This document shows, piece by piece, positions 29,901 through 44,100 of a stretch of 64,000 nt of DNA (positions are counted from its first letter, which is position 1; every line of letters starts with the position of its first letter). The position numbers and the translations under genes were made by a program. This DNA is from Lingula anatina (Eukaryota; Brachiopoda; Lingulata; Lingulida; Lingulidae). The notes under the pieces were generated by a model, which saw nothing but the letters and a program-made list of their open reading frames with translations, made no database searches and had not been told where the DNA came from. The stretch lies in assembly GCF_001039355.2 (NCBI RefSeq), contig NW_019775779.1:139651-203650 (forward strand). Reading direction: 5' to 3'.

Positions 29901-32900
29901 ATCAATAGGTGCAATATTTCATGTCAATATGCTGTGTTTGTGTGCAGCAAAGGGCTGAGAGATAATACTTAATAGACATGAAGTCACATTCTTAGGTTGC
30001 AGAGTAACCAATGTGCATTAAAGGTTTAATTAACTCTTTGAATCTGTAAAGTCAACTATTCGAAAATTTTCAATTCTTTCTGTATGATTCTGTATACTGC
30101 ATATAGATGTAACCACTTTGCTGAAGATTTGTAAAAAGAATTCATCATCATCATTTCAATACTTCTGTAAGAGAACAATGATTAAAGCAGTGCCCCTCTT
30201 CCCTCACTTTTAAAATATTTGGACCATATTGTCATTTTTAACTGCAATTGACCAAACCTGAATATCAAATACTCAGGCAGGGTTTTTATTTCACCTGTAA
30301 TAAGGAAGGTATGCTGGTACATAAGGTGTGTATGTATAATATTGATGACAGTGCCTTACCTTTTATACTGGTGGTGGTCAAAGTGCCACAAAGTTAAGAA
30401 TTTGTTACCAAAAGGAATTTACTGTTACAATTATAGCAACAATGTATCCACTTAGGGCTACAATGTGGGGTATGCCACTAGAGTAATTCAACCTGGATAT
30501 TACCTGTGAAATCAATCTGTATTAATATTACTGTTATCTTGTGCTATCTGCCCCTGCAGGATGATAATGAAGGTATCCAGGTAGGTATATCTTGGCTCTG
30601 TGTGGAAGTTACGTCTTCATTATATTTATACGTATCACATGCACACACAGTATGGGGAACAGTATCACCTGATTCTAAACTAGCATTGTAATTCCTCCAG
30701 AACTACTCTTAGACTGCATATGATGAAACACATAAAATAAATTTTATGAAAAAATTAAAATATTCAGGCATAAACAGCCTCATTCTCTTTATGCACTTTA
30801 TTTCATTATCAGAAATACTAAATCTCTTTTCATTTCCAAATTTGTTTGAGTCCCGACATCATTTATTAAAGTCTTCCCCCCTGTCCTTGTAGTGGTTGGT
30901 ACAGGTAAATGGCATAAAGCATCCAGGTGACAGTGTTCTCATGTATCATGTGGTCTGTGTGCTGCACCTCTACCTAAAAGCACATTCACAACCAGTCTAA
31001 ATTGGACCTGTAATGAACTAATTGATGTCGCCTAAGACCACCAGACTATGTGGAGACTTCATTTTCCATATTAACAATCTGGCCATGTAGTGATGTCATT
31101 TAGTCTATTCCGAGTCTAAACAAAGTCGAGTTTACATTGAAAATAGGTCAGTTCTTTCCACTGGACATCTGATTTAGCCAAAATTACAAATAAAATCCCT
31201 CTGGTCTCTGAAGCCAGTCCCTTGCAGAACCCAAAGATGAGCATGGTGATTGGCCAGAGAGTAGAGGGATTGTTTTGGGCGGCTATTAGTGTAGCTGATA
31301 AGGAACATGCAGATAAGGGTTGAAATGAGGAAAGTTGACTTATCTTCAATGTAATTGCGACTTCTGTGGTTGTGAACATTGTGCCAGTGTTCACATAGTA
31401 CTCTATCACACTGATTAGTTAATTAGTGAAGCCTAGAGATCACAACGGTCACTGGTATTACTACCAAGGGGCACATTGTACTATGACCATTAAGATAATC
31501 AACATTTTGTGTTTATGAATTGATGTCATGTTGATTAAATGGATGATGAGAATGCAGTTTTATGTCATCGGGTATTTAAATAGAGAAGTTGATTGTAGAA
31601 ATATATAGTTCATTGAAGGGTCAATCTAGCAGATATATGTTTTTAACTAAATTAATTGTATTTTTTACCATAAATGTAAAAGAAATTAAACCCCTTGACA
31701 CAATTTTGATGAATTATTTTTCATAGTATGATAGATAATTTGAACAAATTGTGTCAATAACTTTTTAAATCAGAGTCTATTATCTTCAGAATTAGTGGAA
31801 TGACAATCATATATTATGCTATTCTGAGCCTAGATGCCTTTTTTGTAGTTTTTTATTCATTGTGACATATCTTTCTTAGGTAGAGAGGGCGAAATTTTAC
31901 TTGTCTCTTTACATGGAAAATGTCATTTTTATAACTGCACATTCAGTTGGTATTTTTACCTTTATCTTTATTTATGATAAAATGTGTTGTGGGATTTCTC
32001 TGTTTTCTATTTTACTCTTTTTCACTCTACATGCATATTGATCAGTTTTGTGTTTTCTGTGTACACTGTTTATACAAATTTTGAAATGATTCATTACTGA
32101 TTTAGAAGGAAAATGCTGTGGTAACTTTGTGTCACGATATGTCCATGCATTACAAGAAATTCTGAAAAGCATCTCATGCATTTGTAGTAAAACCATCAGA
32201 GTATATTTTGGAATGATGATATTAATTTTTCTTAAGATACAGAACTAAAGAATTATGTACTTCTCATTTTATCTCTCTATTTACTGTCCAAAATGAGTAT
32301 GAAATCCTGTCACTTAAAAATTTTCTTGTGTAATGCAAAATCAACAGTATACATGAGACTCACTATGTAATGCCTCACCTGCAATAGGTGTCTATAGTTG
32401 CTTTAATGTTATCATTAGCAATAATTATAAGTGGAATTAAGGAAGACATTCTTAATGTCTCATTTTAAATCTTTTGTGATGTTGCAATTATCTGGTCTGA
32501 TGATCATACCTGCACACAGTAGAGGCAGTTATAAAAGAGTGGCGGTTATATAATTATTCACGTTTTAATGTATAACATTTCACTAAATTGATTGTTTGCA
32601 TGTTAACACTTATTATGCCAGTTTTGTACCTCACACAGCTTGGTAAATTTTTGTCTTTTTTGTGTGCCATGTGATGAACACATGTTATGTGTGAATTAAA
32701 CTTCGTATTGTTGATCTGAAGAATGTAAATTTAATTTTTACTCAGTTGTAATGAGATGAGGTGAATTGTCAATGAAACAAAGTAGATTTTGTTGTAATTT
32801 AAAACTATATAGTTATATAAGACTTGTCCAATAACTTTTGCCTCTTATTTGTGGCATGTAGTGAAGGAGAAAAAAGTCATGTAAGAAGTGGATTAATCTT

Positions 32901-35360
32901 TGTGTAATCTGGTTTGCATAATGGCAATTGATGGTAGAAGTCTGAGAATGTTAACAGACAGTGCTTGGAAACTGCAGCATCACAGGGAACCTATTAGCAG
33001 CACATTACGTTTGCCCTCTCACTGTCTCTGAACCCTAAGAGATATAAATGGTGAACTTGACTATTATAGCCACGGGTGGGAAGGCATAGACTTACTTTAA
33101 TGGTGGCAAACTAGGACATTAATGGTCCTTAAATGGGTTTTATTTTTATGAGAACTTTATGTGACGTGAAACGGTTTAGGACAAGAATATTGTATTGGTG
33201 GGGTGAGAATTAATTAAATAGAGGGCAACTTTTTCAATTTGTATTGATGGAACTTCATTGCGAGGATGGAATATTTATCTGATCCAAACTTATACAATAT
33301 CGTATTTAATAAAGTGTGTCATATGTATAGATAGGAGATTTCACACTTGAATGGACTTTTATTATTGTATACATGTCATATAGACAAATTTTAGGTGTTG
33401 TTAGTTTTCCTTTCATCTTTGAAAGGAAATAAAGTTATAGCGGTGATTTAAATCCATGCATCAATGCAATTTTTTTATTACAAATAAATTTTGATAATGT
33501 CAAAATTAAATGTTTGCATGCTCTTATTGTCTTTGCACAAATTTCTTTTGTAAAATGGCTATCTGTAACCTAAATATTGTCAAAGTTTGTGTATATGATG
33601 GAAATAACATGTATGACATTTTGTAAGACAAAAATCAGATTTTCTTCCTTTTGTACCATGTATTGATTTCTTGATTCCGCACTTGGAATAATTCTGAGAA
33701 AACTGTATCATTAACTGGTAACACCTTGCATTAATATGTGCAACATGTTTGATGATTTTATTTTTTCCTTGAAATTTCATCTGCTTAATTTGATTTTAAT
33801 GCTGACTGGCAGGAAGACAGTAACACATTTGGCCTCCTTTCCCATTTGTTTCTTAATGGTGTCTCAATTCCACCTTAATGCATGTGACAATTATAATGGC
33901 AAATGTACTTTTCCTTTTATTTTCAGAAAAATTACAAAGTCCTTGAGAAAGGAAAAATAGTGGTGTATACAACCACAATGAGAATTATAAGAGACACATA
34001 CGAAAAATGTCAAAAAGTGAGATATATTCTACAAAACCACATGGTCCGCTTTGAGGAAAAAGATGTGTTTATGAACCGAGATCACCAGAAGGAGCTGATA
34101 GAGAGGCTGGGGGAGGACGAGGTCACAGTGCCGCAGGTGTTTGCTGATGGGGTCTTGCTTGGGGTAAGATAATTACAGTAACCTTTTCTCAAGGCTCAAA
34201 ATGAATGGGAACTTTAAGTTAACAGATAAATATTTTAAAGTGTTTTTTATTAACCTGGTATGGATGAGCCTGAAAAAAAGATGAAAACCTATCTCATTGA
34301 TAATTTTGATTATATAAATGAATTTTTTTATTTTTCTGAGCAACTTTCTTGATTTTTCCAAGTGTTTATGGATTTTGTTTTACAAGAAGTACAGTGAAAT
34401 TATAAAGAAATCCATTGGTCATGTATGCAAATATTATAAAACCATAAAATCCAGTCCCCTCCCTACTACTGTGTCATTTATCAATGCCTTGCAACTAATA
34501 AAAGCAAAAATTAAGTAAATAGAGTTTATTGATTTTTGCCAAGTTAAGTTAATCATATTCCAGTGATTAATGACAGCCTTGGGTGCCATTAGACCTAGTC
34601 ACCGGATTGGGGTGTGACAGTATTTGTGACAAAGTTGCTGTTGACAGTTGGGCTGACGTACAAATAGATGTGGTCAGACTGACCTCTGGTGGACATATTG
34701 TATATCTGCTACAAATTTGTCTGTGAATGTGGTCATATTGATTTGTCTGTTTCTTATATATATATATATGCAGGTTCCCAAGGCCCATGATTAAAGTACT
34801 GTCCTTTTCTTTCTTTTTTTATTTGCCAATCAAGATTTGTTCATTGGCTCAAATTACTTTTGTTGACATTTTTTTCAGTATTTAGCTAAAATATGGCTAA
34901 TGCAAACTCTGGGTTTATATCATCAAATTATCTGTCATGGTCAAAACAGTGGGCAGTAACTATTTCATGTTAATTCTTTTTTTACATGTGGCAATGGATT
35001 GGTGATTTTTTTTTTTTTTTTTTTATTTCTTTTTTTTTTTACGTGGGTTGACCAACTATGCCAGCATATCAAAACCAAAAATATTATCATCTCATGAAAC
35101 CAGATACAATATCTTCTTCTGACAGCCATTTATCAAAATTTGATCTCCTTAAATCTATGATAAACTTAATTAATACCTTCCCAATAACCAGGACATAGGC
35201 AATGAATCACTCATCTCACACCTACAGGTGTTGTGTGTCTTGTTGGCCACAGATGACTCTGTCTGATTACAGAAAAAATTACACCTGACAGCACTATGCA
35301 ACTGCGACCAGATTTTAGATTAGTTTAAAGAAAAGTGTTTAAGCTTTAAAACTTGGAATN

Positions 35361-35394
<34 letters not shown>

Positions 35395-36283
35395 GTGGGT
35401 TGACCAACTATGCCAGCATATCAAAACCAAAAATATTATCATCTCATGAAACCAGATACAATATCTTCTTACAACAATTTATCAAAATTTGATCTCCTTA
35501 AATCTATGATAAACGTAATTAATACCTTCCCAATAACCAGGACATAGGCAATGAATCACTCATCTCACACCTACAGGTGTTGTGTGTCTTGTTGGCCACA
35601 GATGACTCTGTCTGATTACAGAAAAAATTACACCTGACAGCACTATGCAACTGAGACCAGATTTTAGATTAGTTTAAAGAAAAGTGTTTAAGCTTTAAAA
35701 CTTGGAATTGGTGGTGGGGATGGAGATAAAAAAGACCCCTTCCCTCTTTCTTCATTTCCTGATCTTTTCTTAAGCTCTGCCAGTGTATTGTATCTTATCA
35801 AAGCAGACATAATCATCAGTCTATCTGGGTTATATACAATGAGCCTAAAATACAGTGGGAATCAATACATTACCTATTACATTCTACTTGCGGCTGAATC
35901 TGAAAAAAATCAATAAATAATCCCAAGGCTAGATGAATTCCCTGTGTATGAAAGGACTGAGTGACTGATCATTCTGGTAAAAATACTTTCTGAAGCAGTT
36001 TGTAAGTTACATCTAGTTATTTTTATTTCCTTGTTTCATTTTAGACATTAATCCACGCTTGGTAATGTGTGGTTGCAAAGAAATATGGGTCAACCACAAA
36101 TAGTTGAGTATTTGATCTTAGATTATGTGATGTCATCTATAAAACTATATACATTTTTGTTTTGAAGTTTTAAAAAGTGAAGAGATTTTGACATATAAAA
36201 ATGCAATGGCAACAGTCTCTTGGAGATACTTTCTAATTAATATATGCAAATTTTAATGCTTAATTTTGATAAAGCCCCCCCCC

Positions 36284-36316
<33 letters not shown>

Positions 36317-39300
36317 NNNNNNNNNNNNNNNNNNNNNNNNNNNNNNNNNNNNNNNNNNNNNNNNNNNNNNNNNNNNNNNNNNNNNNNNNNNNNNNNNNNN
36401 NNNNNNNNNNNNNNNNNNNNNNNNNNNNNNNNNNNNNNNNNNNNNNNNNNNNNNNNNNNNNNNNNNNNNNNNNNNNNNNNNNNNNNNNNNNNNNNNNNNN
36501 NNNNNNNNNNNNNNNNNNNNNNNNNNNNNNNNNNNNNNNNNNNNNNNNNNNNNNNNNNNNNNNNNNNNNNNNNNNNNNNNNNNACTTAATGGAAGAAGCA
36601 CATCAGGCACAGCTGGATGTTATTTTTTTAAAATCCCCAAGTGTCTGTTTGGTTACAAGGATTTTATCTCTAGGCTATACCTGAATGTCATCAGCATTGA
36701 AAACACTGATATTCAAGTGTTCAGTTTGTATTTTCTATCTTAATCCAGGTGTGCGTCATTGGTGATTACAAGAGCTTCCTCATAAATCTTGCTATTTACA
36801 TGGAATAGTCCTTCAAACCAGCTATTTCTGAAGTTGCATTCCTATAAATTTTAGAGTGATACAAGTTGATGAATAAAACCTGTCACATGCTAGAGAATTA
36901 AATTTATTCCCCAAATGTTCATGTCAAAGTAATAAGTACCTGACTAATTACTGAATCAACTTTTGAGTCCCCATTTGTTTAACATGGCTGAGGGAGGGAG
37001 AGAGAGAGTAGCTTCTGTTATCCATTGACCTCACTTTGCCTTTGTCACTTAGGTGATGATGTTTTTATTGCTTTCAAACTGATAGATAAGTATGTTTGAG
37101 GCAATCATGTGCTTCGTTCAGAAGTTCCCCTATTATCTTACTATGAGGGCTGCATGACCCCAGATGAGTGGCCCAGGAGGGCTTGGGAGGGGGTTAATGG
37201 GGGTGGGAGTTTGGGGGATGGTGGATATTGCTTACTGGTATATATCACCTACAGCTTTGGCCTAATCTGTTTGTTGTTGGTCTCCAGTAGGTACTGGTAA
37301 ATAATAGCTACTGTAAGATTTTTTTGTCAGTTTGGATGTCAAAGAATTATTAATTTGATATGTTTCAGTATTTAACCCAAAGTGTTCTATAAAGAGAAAA
37401 AACTGAAATAATATATATATCAAATTAATAAAAATTAATAACTAAGTATAAGGAAATCCAGCTCAAAACTTTTAATGTAATTTTTAGAAATTAAAAAATT
37501 GGAATGTCTATATAGGACTTGTATTCGGTTTATTTAAAGACAAAACACAATATGTTTGACTGTAATAGTCTGTCACATTTGTGGGAAAAACATCAAAGAT
37601 ATGATAGAACATCGCAGACGACATCTTTAACCTATGGAGAACGGAACAGTAATTTCTTACATGGGTGGAGATGTGATACAGAATTGATTGAAATTTTGAG
37701 TCCACAGTATACAATATTCAAGCTGAGACATGGCCTAAATAGTTATTACATGTTCAAGAGAGACTCAAGATCAATGATTGTATACAATGAAGCGGAGATC
37801 AAAGTCTGATCTGAGATCAATACAATACCATGTTGACATGTTACACTTTAGGTTGACCCGTACTGAGACAAATGGAGGGGAACGAGGTAAACTATTGATA
37901 CTTTCCTATTGTCTTGTTACAAGCTGAGCTATTGACAGAACTTTGGCTTGTTTGCTCTCCAGGATAAGTGGATTTGGTTGTGTTGACTGTTCTCTTACCG
38001 AAAGACAGCAAAGTGAGGATTGTAAACAAGGCAATCGTAAAATTGCAAAAATGAAGATATTAAATTTGGTGGACCTGCAAAGGCATTCTTCATGTCTACT
38101 CCTCCCCCTTATTTTGTATAGAAGTCACCTTGTAGAAAGTAGGGTACTAGATAATTTTGTTTTCATTTAACTACTTCACTACAGATCTAGCACTCTGGAG
38201 TATGTAAACTGTTTGAAATCTGGCTGATCATACTAATACTGTCAGTGACAATCTGTTGACTACATTTTCCTTTTGGTTTTCATTATGAATGGTTTATTGC
38301 AGATTTGAAATTATATAAAAAGCCAATATGTTGTGGCATTTTGTATTAATAATTTCATGTGAAGTTTTCAAATTTACTTTGATAAAGATACCAAGCACAG
38401 TCAAAATTGTATATTTAAGTTCTATATGTATGTGAACAACCATGATATTTAATTTCTTGTTTTCAGATTAAACTGTCAGAAATTTTAGATATGAAATTAT
38501 TTAATTATAGTTTTTAAACTTTTTTTCAAATTTCATATTTCTTCTTGCAGGGTGTTGAAGCATTAGATAACCTTAATGAATCAGGAGAATTAAGAAAAAT
38601 ATTTAGACATTTCAAGGTGAGTGTATAATTCTCATTGAAACCCAAAAGTGTGTTTACGTAATTTATACGTATTACATAATAAAAGTTCATAATTTTTTTG
38701 CCTTTTTGAAAGCTTTTATAACTGTAGATTATTGATTGAAATATTACAAATCACATTTTGTCATCTGATGGTTAATTTTCTTCCATTTCACAGGCTAAAT
38801 ATTGTGATGCTGTGATGCTTTTATTTTTGTAATATAAATGGCTATTGGTTTTTGAAGGAAAAATCTTCAAACAGGATATGTTGATTATTATTCTTTTTGC
38901 AGAATATTTCAAATGCCTCGCCCTTTCTAAAAAATAAACTTGTAATGTGACAACTGCAGTTAGTTAGATTGAAGTGTACCAACCCATCTGTAGTTGTCAC
39001 GATATGTATAGAGCTGTACACAGCTGCAATGACAACATAACGTGGTCATGTTTATGACTAAAAAATCTTGGACTAAAAGGCTTGTTACAAAGTATACCAT
39101 GTTTTTGAAGAGCAGAACCTGGACATACAAAGTGTGAAGAATAATTCCTTGGAGCATGGATCAATCAAATTTTAAAGCTTTTTCTTAAAAACAGTAATAA
39201 CAATTTTTTAATCCTGTCAGTGAGAAATTTACAAATAGTGATGTACCATCAAGTCAACAATTGTTTTTAGCAATAGACTGAAATGTGGCAAAATGATTAT

Positions 39301-39559
39301 GCCTGGTCGCTGACAGCCTCAGACATGATTTATAACAATTTTTGATGAATTTGTTTTTTTTTTCTTCCAGAAAATCACAGTGAACCAGATGTGTGAGAAG
39401 TGTGGTGGGTATAGATACGTCCCATGTAGTGTGTGCCATGGAAGCAAGAAATCCACATACAGGAACCATTTTACTACAGAGTTCTGCGCCTTACGCTGCA
39501 TGCAATGCGATGAGAATGGCCTTGTGCGATGTGACTTGTGCCTGGACCAACAGGAATGA
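26553..39559 (+). CDS. GRXCR1: Glutaredoxin domain-containing cysteine-rich protein 1-like
   Basis: Exons 26553-27086, 30560-30580 (microexon), 33927-34163, 38551-38616 and 39371-39559 join in phase 0 and encode about 348 residues (human GRXCR1 is 290). Residues 1-178 are a charged, probably disordered region ending with the family motif GKGTVRGFKNRVRAGI. Residues about 190-286 form the glutaredoxin-like domain (IVVYTTTMRIIRDTYEKC, VRFEEKDVFM, VPQVFADGVLLG, NESGELRKIF). The tail has four CxxC pairs (CEKC, CSVC, CMQC, CDLC) around CHGSKKS and CDENGLVRC, resembling a DnaJ-type zinc ribbon. The CPYC active site is replaced by TTTM, as I recall for insect relatives, so thiol-disulphide activity is doubtful. 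In vertebrates the protein acts in stereocilia actin bundles; the role here is inferred to be actin-linked. ATG at 26553 is preferred; an upstream in-frame TTG is not a likely start. Confidence 0.93.
27087..33926 (+). other. GRXCR1-like introns 1 and 2
   Basis: Apart from the microexon at 30560-30580, this 6.8-kb AT-rich stretch holds no recognised gene. It contains a short C8A8 tract at 28402-28417 and an (AT)n tract near 29819-29831. Confidence 0.55.
30560..30580 (+). CDS. Candidate 21-nt microexon of the GRXCR1-like gene
   Basis: CCCCTGCAG precedes and GTAGGTAT follows a 21-base block encoding DDNEGIQ. Both sites are strong and the block keeps phase 0 between QQDKNK (exon 1) and KNYKVLEKGK (exon 3). 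It falls in the variable linker before the glutaredoxin fold, so it could be optional. Confidence 0.6.
35041..35359. repeat. Duplicated intronic block, left copy
   Basis: 319 bases starting ACGTGGGTTGACC and ending CTTGGAAT, followed by the lone N at 35360. It recurs at 35393-35708 with a few differences, each copy preceded by a T run. A failed join at a homopolymer explains it. Confidence 0.9.
35393..35708. repeat. Duplicated intronic block, right copy
   Basis: Repeats 35041-35359 after a 32-base T run (35361-35392) and then continues into unique intron sequence (GGTGGTGGGGATGG). Confidence 0.9.
36288..36583. other. (CA)n tract and 267-base assembly gap
   Basis: A C run and about 14 CA units lead directly into Ns at 36317-36583. 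Open frames crossing the Ns are meaningless. The gap lies within a GRXCR1-like intron. Confidence 0.98.
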
Positions 39560-41126
39560 TACAAACAATATTACTTGTGTGGAGAAATCTCATTGGTTGA
39601 TTGGTGAAGAAAATACACCACTTAAGATTGGTGAATTACATACAGGAAACTATAAAATCAATGCAAGCATTTGCAGGAGGCTCAGGATTAGTAAAATGAA
39701 AATATACAATTTTTTTCAATTTGGATTTTTTCTCAAATGAACACTTTGACAGCACTGGTATAATGTCAGGTTCTTTCATAATCAGGTTAGAGATGGTTCA
39801 CATAACTGTTATTGTAAAGATGCAATTAAAAAACTTTCAGCAAGCCCCATTTGAGTTAATCATGAGTAGCACATGAGCCATGTTCTGTAACAATTCAGTC
39901 ACATTGGGCAATGTTGATGATACATACATGGCTCTGAAACTAGGGGTCAGCTTACTGAAAATACCCATAAGTTGATAAAATTTCCTCCTCCGACCCAACC
40001 TCAAACATGTCACCAGCACCACCAACTGTCATTATTCATTGTATGCTTATTTCTTCTTTTGATAAATCTCAAAAAAAGTATTTTCATTGTCAATTATTAG
40101 CAAATGTTTAGCCCACATTATAATGTACAAGAAATCATGGTTTTCACTGAAGTGGCAATACAGTATTACTTTAGTTAATGGATAATACAGTGTACTCTCA
40201 AATACTCGACAGTGGAGACCTGAAACCAGCAGATAAATTCAAAGCATGCAATGAGACAGCAGGGAATTGCTAGGGGTGGAAGGTGAAGTCAGGCAAGTCT
40301 TTGATGTGCTCTGTGTTCAGACCACTCCCAAGACTTAACTAAATAAAATTTGTGACAAGGGACTCTATTTCTCCTCTGCCTCAGCTAGCCGAGCTAAATT
40401 TGCCATGGGCCTGAACAATAGAAATGATAGTATTTATTCCCAAATTAGGTATATAGAATATGATTTATTTAGAAGCTCAGTTTTATTTATGCCTGCATTT
40501 TTGTTATTTTGTTTATTTGATACTGACCTCCAGATTGTGCTAATCCTTGTGTTCATTATTCTCTAGCTTAATTGCCAATCAAATAGACTTGTGGGCGATA
40601 CATTTAGAAACGGTCAACTGGCATCCATATATATTTAGTATACATATCTCAATCCCAATTAACACGGGTAAAAATAAAGTCATAGAAGGATTCTTTTCTC
40701 ACTTAACACACACTTATTGGTATTATAGTTTTTACGTTTAAAGAATTTTATTCAAATATCAGTAAATGTGGGATAAACTGCATGTGTATCAATTTTTTTT
40801 CTTGTTATTGAAGTCGTGAAGTGTGAGTTCCCAGGCCTTTGCATATCACACAGTAGTTAAAGAAGAAAGATGCGCTGTCCTTTTTTCCTGCTCTAGGATC
40901 CCAATAATACAAATTTAAGCTATTTTTTGTGTTGGCTAATGATAACTTTGTGGGTAGTAACCTAATATATAATATATATCTCAATTTCCTTAGCCTGACT
41001 AAGTCTTTGCATGTGTTCACCCAGGAGTAGCCAGAACATGCACATCTCCATCATTTATCTCAAAGACCAAGTTCTGGAATTGTTTTTGTTGCAATGTTGA
41101 TGTAGTTTTATTTATTTGTTAATAAA
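39560..41126 (+). other. Probable GRXCR1-like 3' UTR region
   Basis: Non-coding sequence after the TGA stop. The best-placed AATAAA is at 41121-41126; earlier AATAAA matches exist (for example near 40342), so the UTR may be shorter. Confidence 0.35.
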
Positions 41127-44100
41127 GTAATGCACTGGATTTAAATATTTATTGCTCAAGTTGCATGTTGCAGTGAATGCACTGACTACATTTTCTACTT
41201 CAGTGCAGGAAGGTTACACTAGGAAGATTAGAAACTAGACAACCCAGCATTTGAGACTGAAATGTTATATGCTAACAATTTTGGCTCTTCATTAGCAGAG
41301 ACAAACATTCTTGCAAATGTGATTTTAACAGACATAATTATTTTGCTTTATTTATAAACACCTTTTTATCGCTTCAGTTAATTATATTACAGCTTTCTCT
41401 TTTGAATGGTATTGGATACCTTTTAGAAAGCAGAAATGTTCCAGTCTGTTAGCTGGGTAATAGGTGCGAGTAAAAAATGGAGCAAATGTCATGACATACG
41501 TTTATTATCTGTTATTTATATTCAAGTCTATTTAGAAATAAAATTTGAGTTATATTTTTGGTGTTTTGTTTTCTTTTTAAGAATAAAACAAAATTCTTGT
41601 TGGCTTAAAGATGGACAACAAGTCGAGGTTGGGACAAGAAGCTGCAGGTCGCTGTATGAAATTAAACTAATTAAGAAATATCCTAAACTTTCATTACATA
41701 CACTGCCTATATACCAGAAAACAACAACCACATCAAACCTTTTTGTTCATGCTGTTATATTATTTAATATTAAGTACAACCATTTACATAATATATTTTT
41801 ATATATTGACAACTGTACACACATTATTAAATATCATGTTAAATACATGCTTAGACATAAATTATCTATTTCAACCAATCATCTAAGTAAAAATGTAGAC
41901 ATCCATCTTAGCAGAAATTATGCAATACACAACTATCGCAACTACTTCATTGACAGAATGCACTGGTCTCTCCTATTATGATATAAAAGCCATTACATTC
42001 TTAGCATATAACAACTTGGATACTGCTGTCTTGTAATCTATACAAATATATGACTTTCTCCGAGTATAAAAAGCTCATTATGCAATATCCAGTGTGACGA
42101 ATCAGGAATGCCTTCAACAAAATGATTTTCTTTTTGGTAGGTTTGATAGTAACTGTACAGAATAGTTTGCATTATCAATTCCATGTTTCTACTAAAATTA
42201 TATTCAAGCTTAGAACTCCAGCTTTTATTACGTATAAGACCAATATGGTCACTTAACATAACTCCCCACACATCAGAGATTTGTAATAATCAAAACGGCA
42301 TACAAAAACACGAATTACAACATCCATCTGGCATCAAGTGAGCAGAATGTGCATGATATGGTGTGTGCTTTATAATCTCTTTGGACTTGCATATGATGCT
42401 GCTATATATATAGTGCAGTTAAAAAGGCACTTGACAGTAATGTGGCATACACTTAGCTGCTTCAGAACACAACAGGTGCTCCACTGAAGTACAAACAGGT
42501 CCTCTTTAAATACATGTAGATCAAGAGTAATTACTCTACCTCATCTCATTAAATGACAAGATAACACATTTTAAAACACTGTTTATCTATGATCTCCCCA
42601 CTCAAACATGGAAAGAGTGCCATTTTGAACTGCCTAACACACACCAGTTAGTAGTAATGTGTGTGTGTGTGTGGGGGGGGGGGGGCAGGTGTCTTTGAAT
42701 CATGCAAGCAGCTGAAACAAACACAATGTTGAGCAATGGCTCAGGTTTGAAACATTAAGTAAGAGTTAACATGGTTATATATATAGATTACACTGGCTGG
42801 TGCAAAATAACATGGAATGGGTTGGAGGGAGGAGAGGGGGGGCAGGAAAAAATCCATTTTGTCCACCCAACCACATACCCATGGATCCACATTTATATTA
42901 ATATGCTTGATCTGATGCATAGTTAGCACATAAATGCTTTAACAATCTCAAGGACACCAATTGCCTTTCCTTGGTTTTCATTAAACAAGTTAGCATGTGA
43001 CATTGCTGGCATAGTTTAAGTCTTATATGGATATTAATAGCACGTAATCACACAAAATACCCATTTTGGTAATAAAAGCCCTCTGATGTATCCCTTGTGT
43101 TTCAACTGTCTTAATAAGAACTGTGCAAAGATGCAGCTTGAGTCCATATACAGTTAATATAATGCAATGGTTTGTTATCAACAAACTTTTTAGCTTTTAG
43201 ACTCTTTCAGTTAAATGAGCCAACAAAGGTAAATTAACACAATACATGTACATTAATATTACTAAGATAACTATATTTTTGTATATGAACACATTTTCTC
43301 ATCAGGCTAAAATAAGTTAGTCAAAAATTATTGCAATTTACCTAGGCCTAACACATAAAGACTAACAAGCACAACTGTAATTCTAAAACAGGAACAGCCC
43401 AAGACCTTACTTGCACTTATATTGAAACCTCATTATTATCTAAAGTGTTTTAATGTCTATCTTCACCTTCTTATTTACATTTGTTAAAGATGGAAAAATG
43501 TACATAACAAGTGATGTAATACTTAAATTAGCCGTTACAAATTGCTCTTGCAGAGTGAGGGATGAATATTTTGCATGGGCCTACTACAGTTAACAAAACA
43601 GGTTTGCATATGCGTCTTTTCATGGCAAGCAGGTCCAGGCCCAGTTTGTGAAACCACCATTCCTAAAGTAATGGTATCACTCCCAAAATTACTGATGCCT
43701 TTGAAATGGAGACTATTTACAAAGTATACCCCATGACAAAATGTTTACTAATGACAGATTGTGAAATAGGCCCTTGACTAGTTTATAAACAGTTACTACA
43801 AATAAAGACTAGTCATATACGGGCTGCATCAATTAACTTGGGACGAGTACATTTAATGAATAAGGACTAGAATCAGAAAGTATTTAAATCTGCACTTCTC
43901 CCAATGCAAGGGATTGACTTCTGGTAAAATGTCAGGAAAAAAAAACATTTCAGACAATTATCAAAATCATGCTCAGTAGAAAAGTATGTGTTAAACCTCC
44001 AACCTGTTTTTTACAACAATAAGGTGAGAGATAACTCTTTTAACTACAAGTATCAAAATCCTTTGATCTTTGACAACAGGCTGTGCACAAAATATCAAAC

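Larger units (their letters stand above)
34164..38550 (+). other. GRXCR1-like intron 3, with gap and repeats
   Basis: The intron holds an (AT)n tract (34755-34769), poly(T) tracts (35006-35040), a falsely duplicated block (35041-35708) and the sized gap at 36317-36583. No gene was recognised. Confidence 0.55.

Noticed and set aside
36244-36684. Open frames across the gap
   Set aside because: They consist mostly of Ns and a CA microsatellite.
39837-40025. Small minus-strand gene after GRXCR1
   Set aside because: Short, no family resemblance, and lies in the probable 3' UTR of a plus-strand gene.
41436-41981. 181-codon plus-strand open frame
   Set aside because: AT-driven composition, no domain, no splice context, and position in a convergent 3' region.
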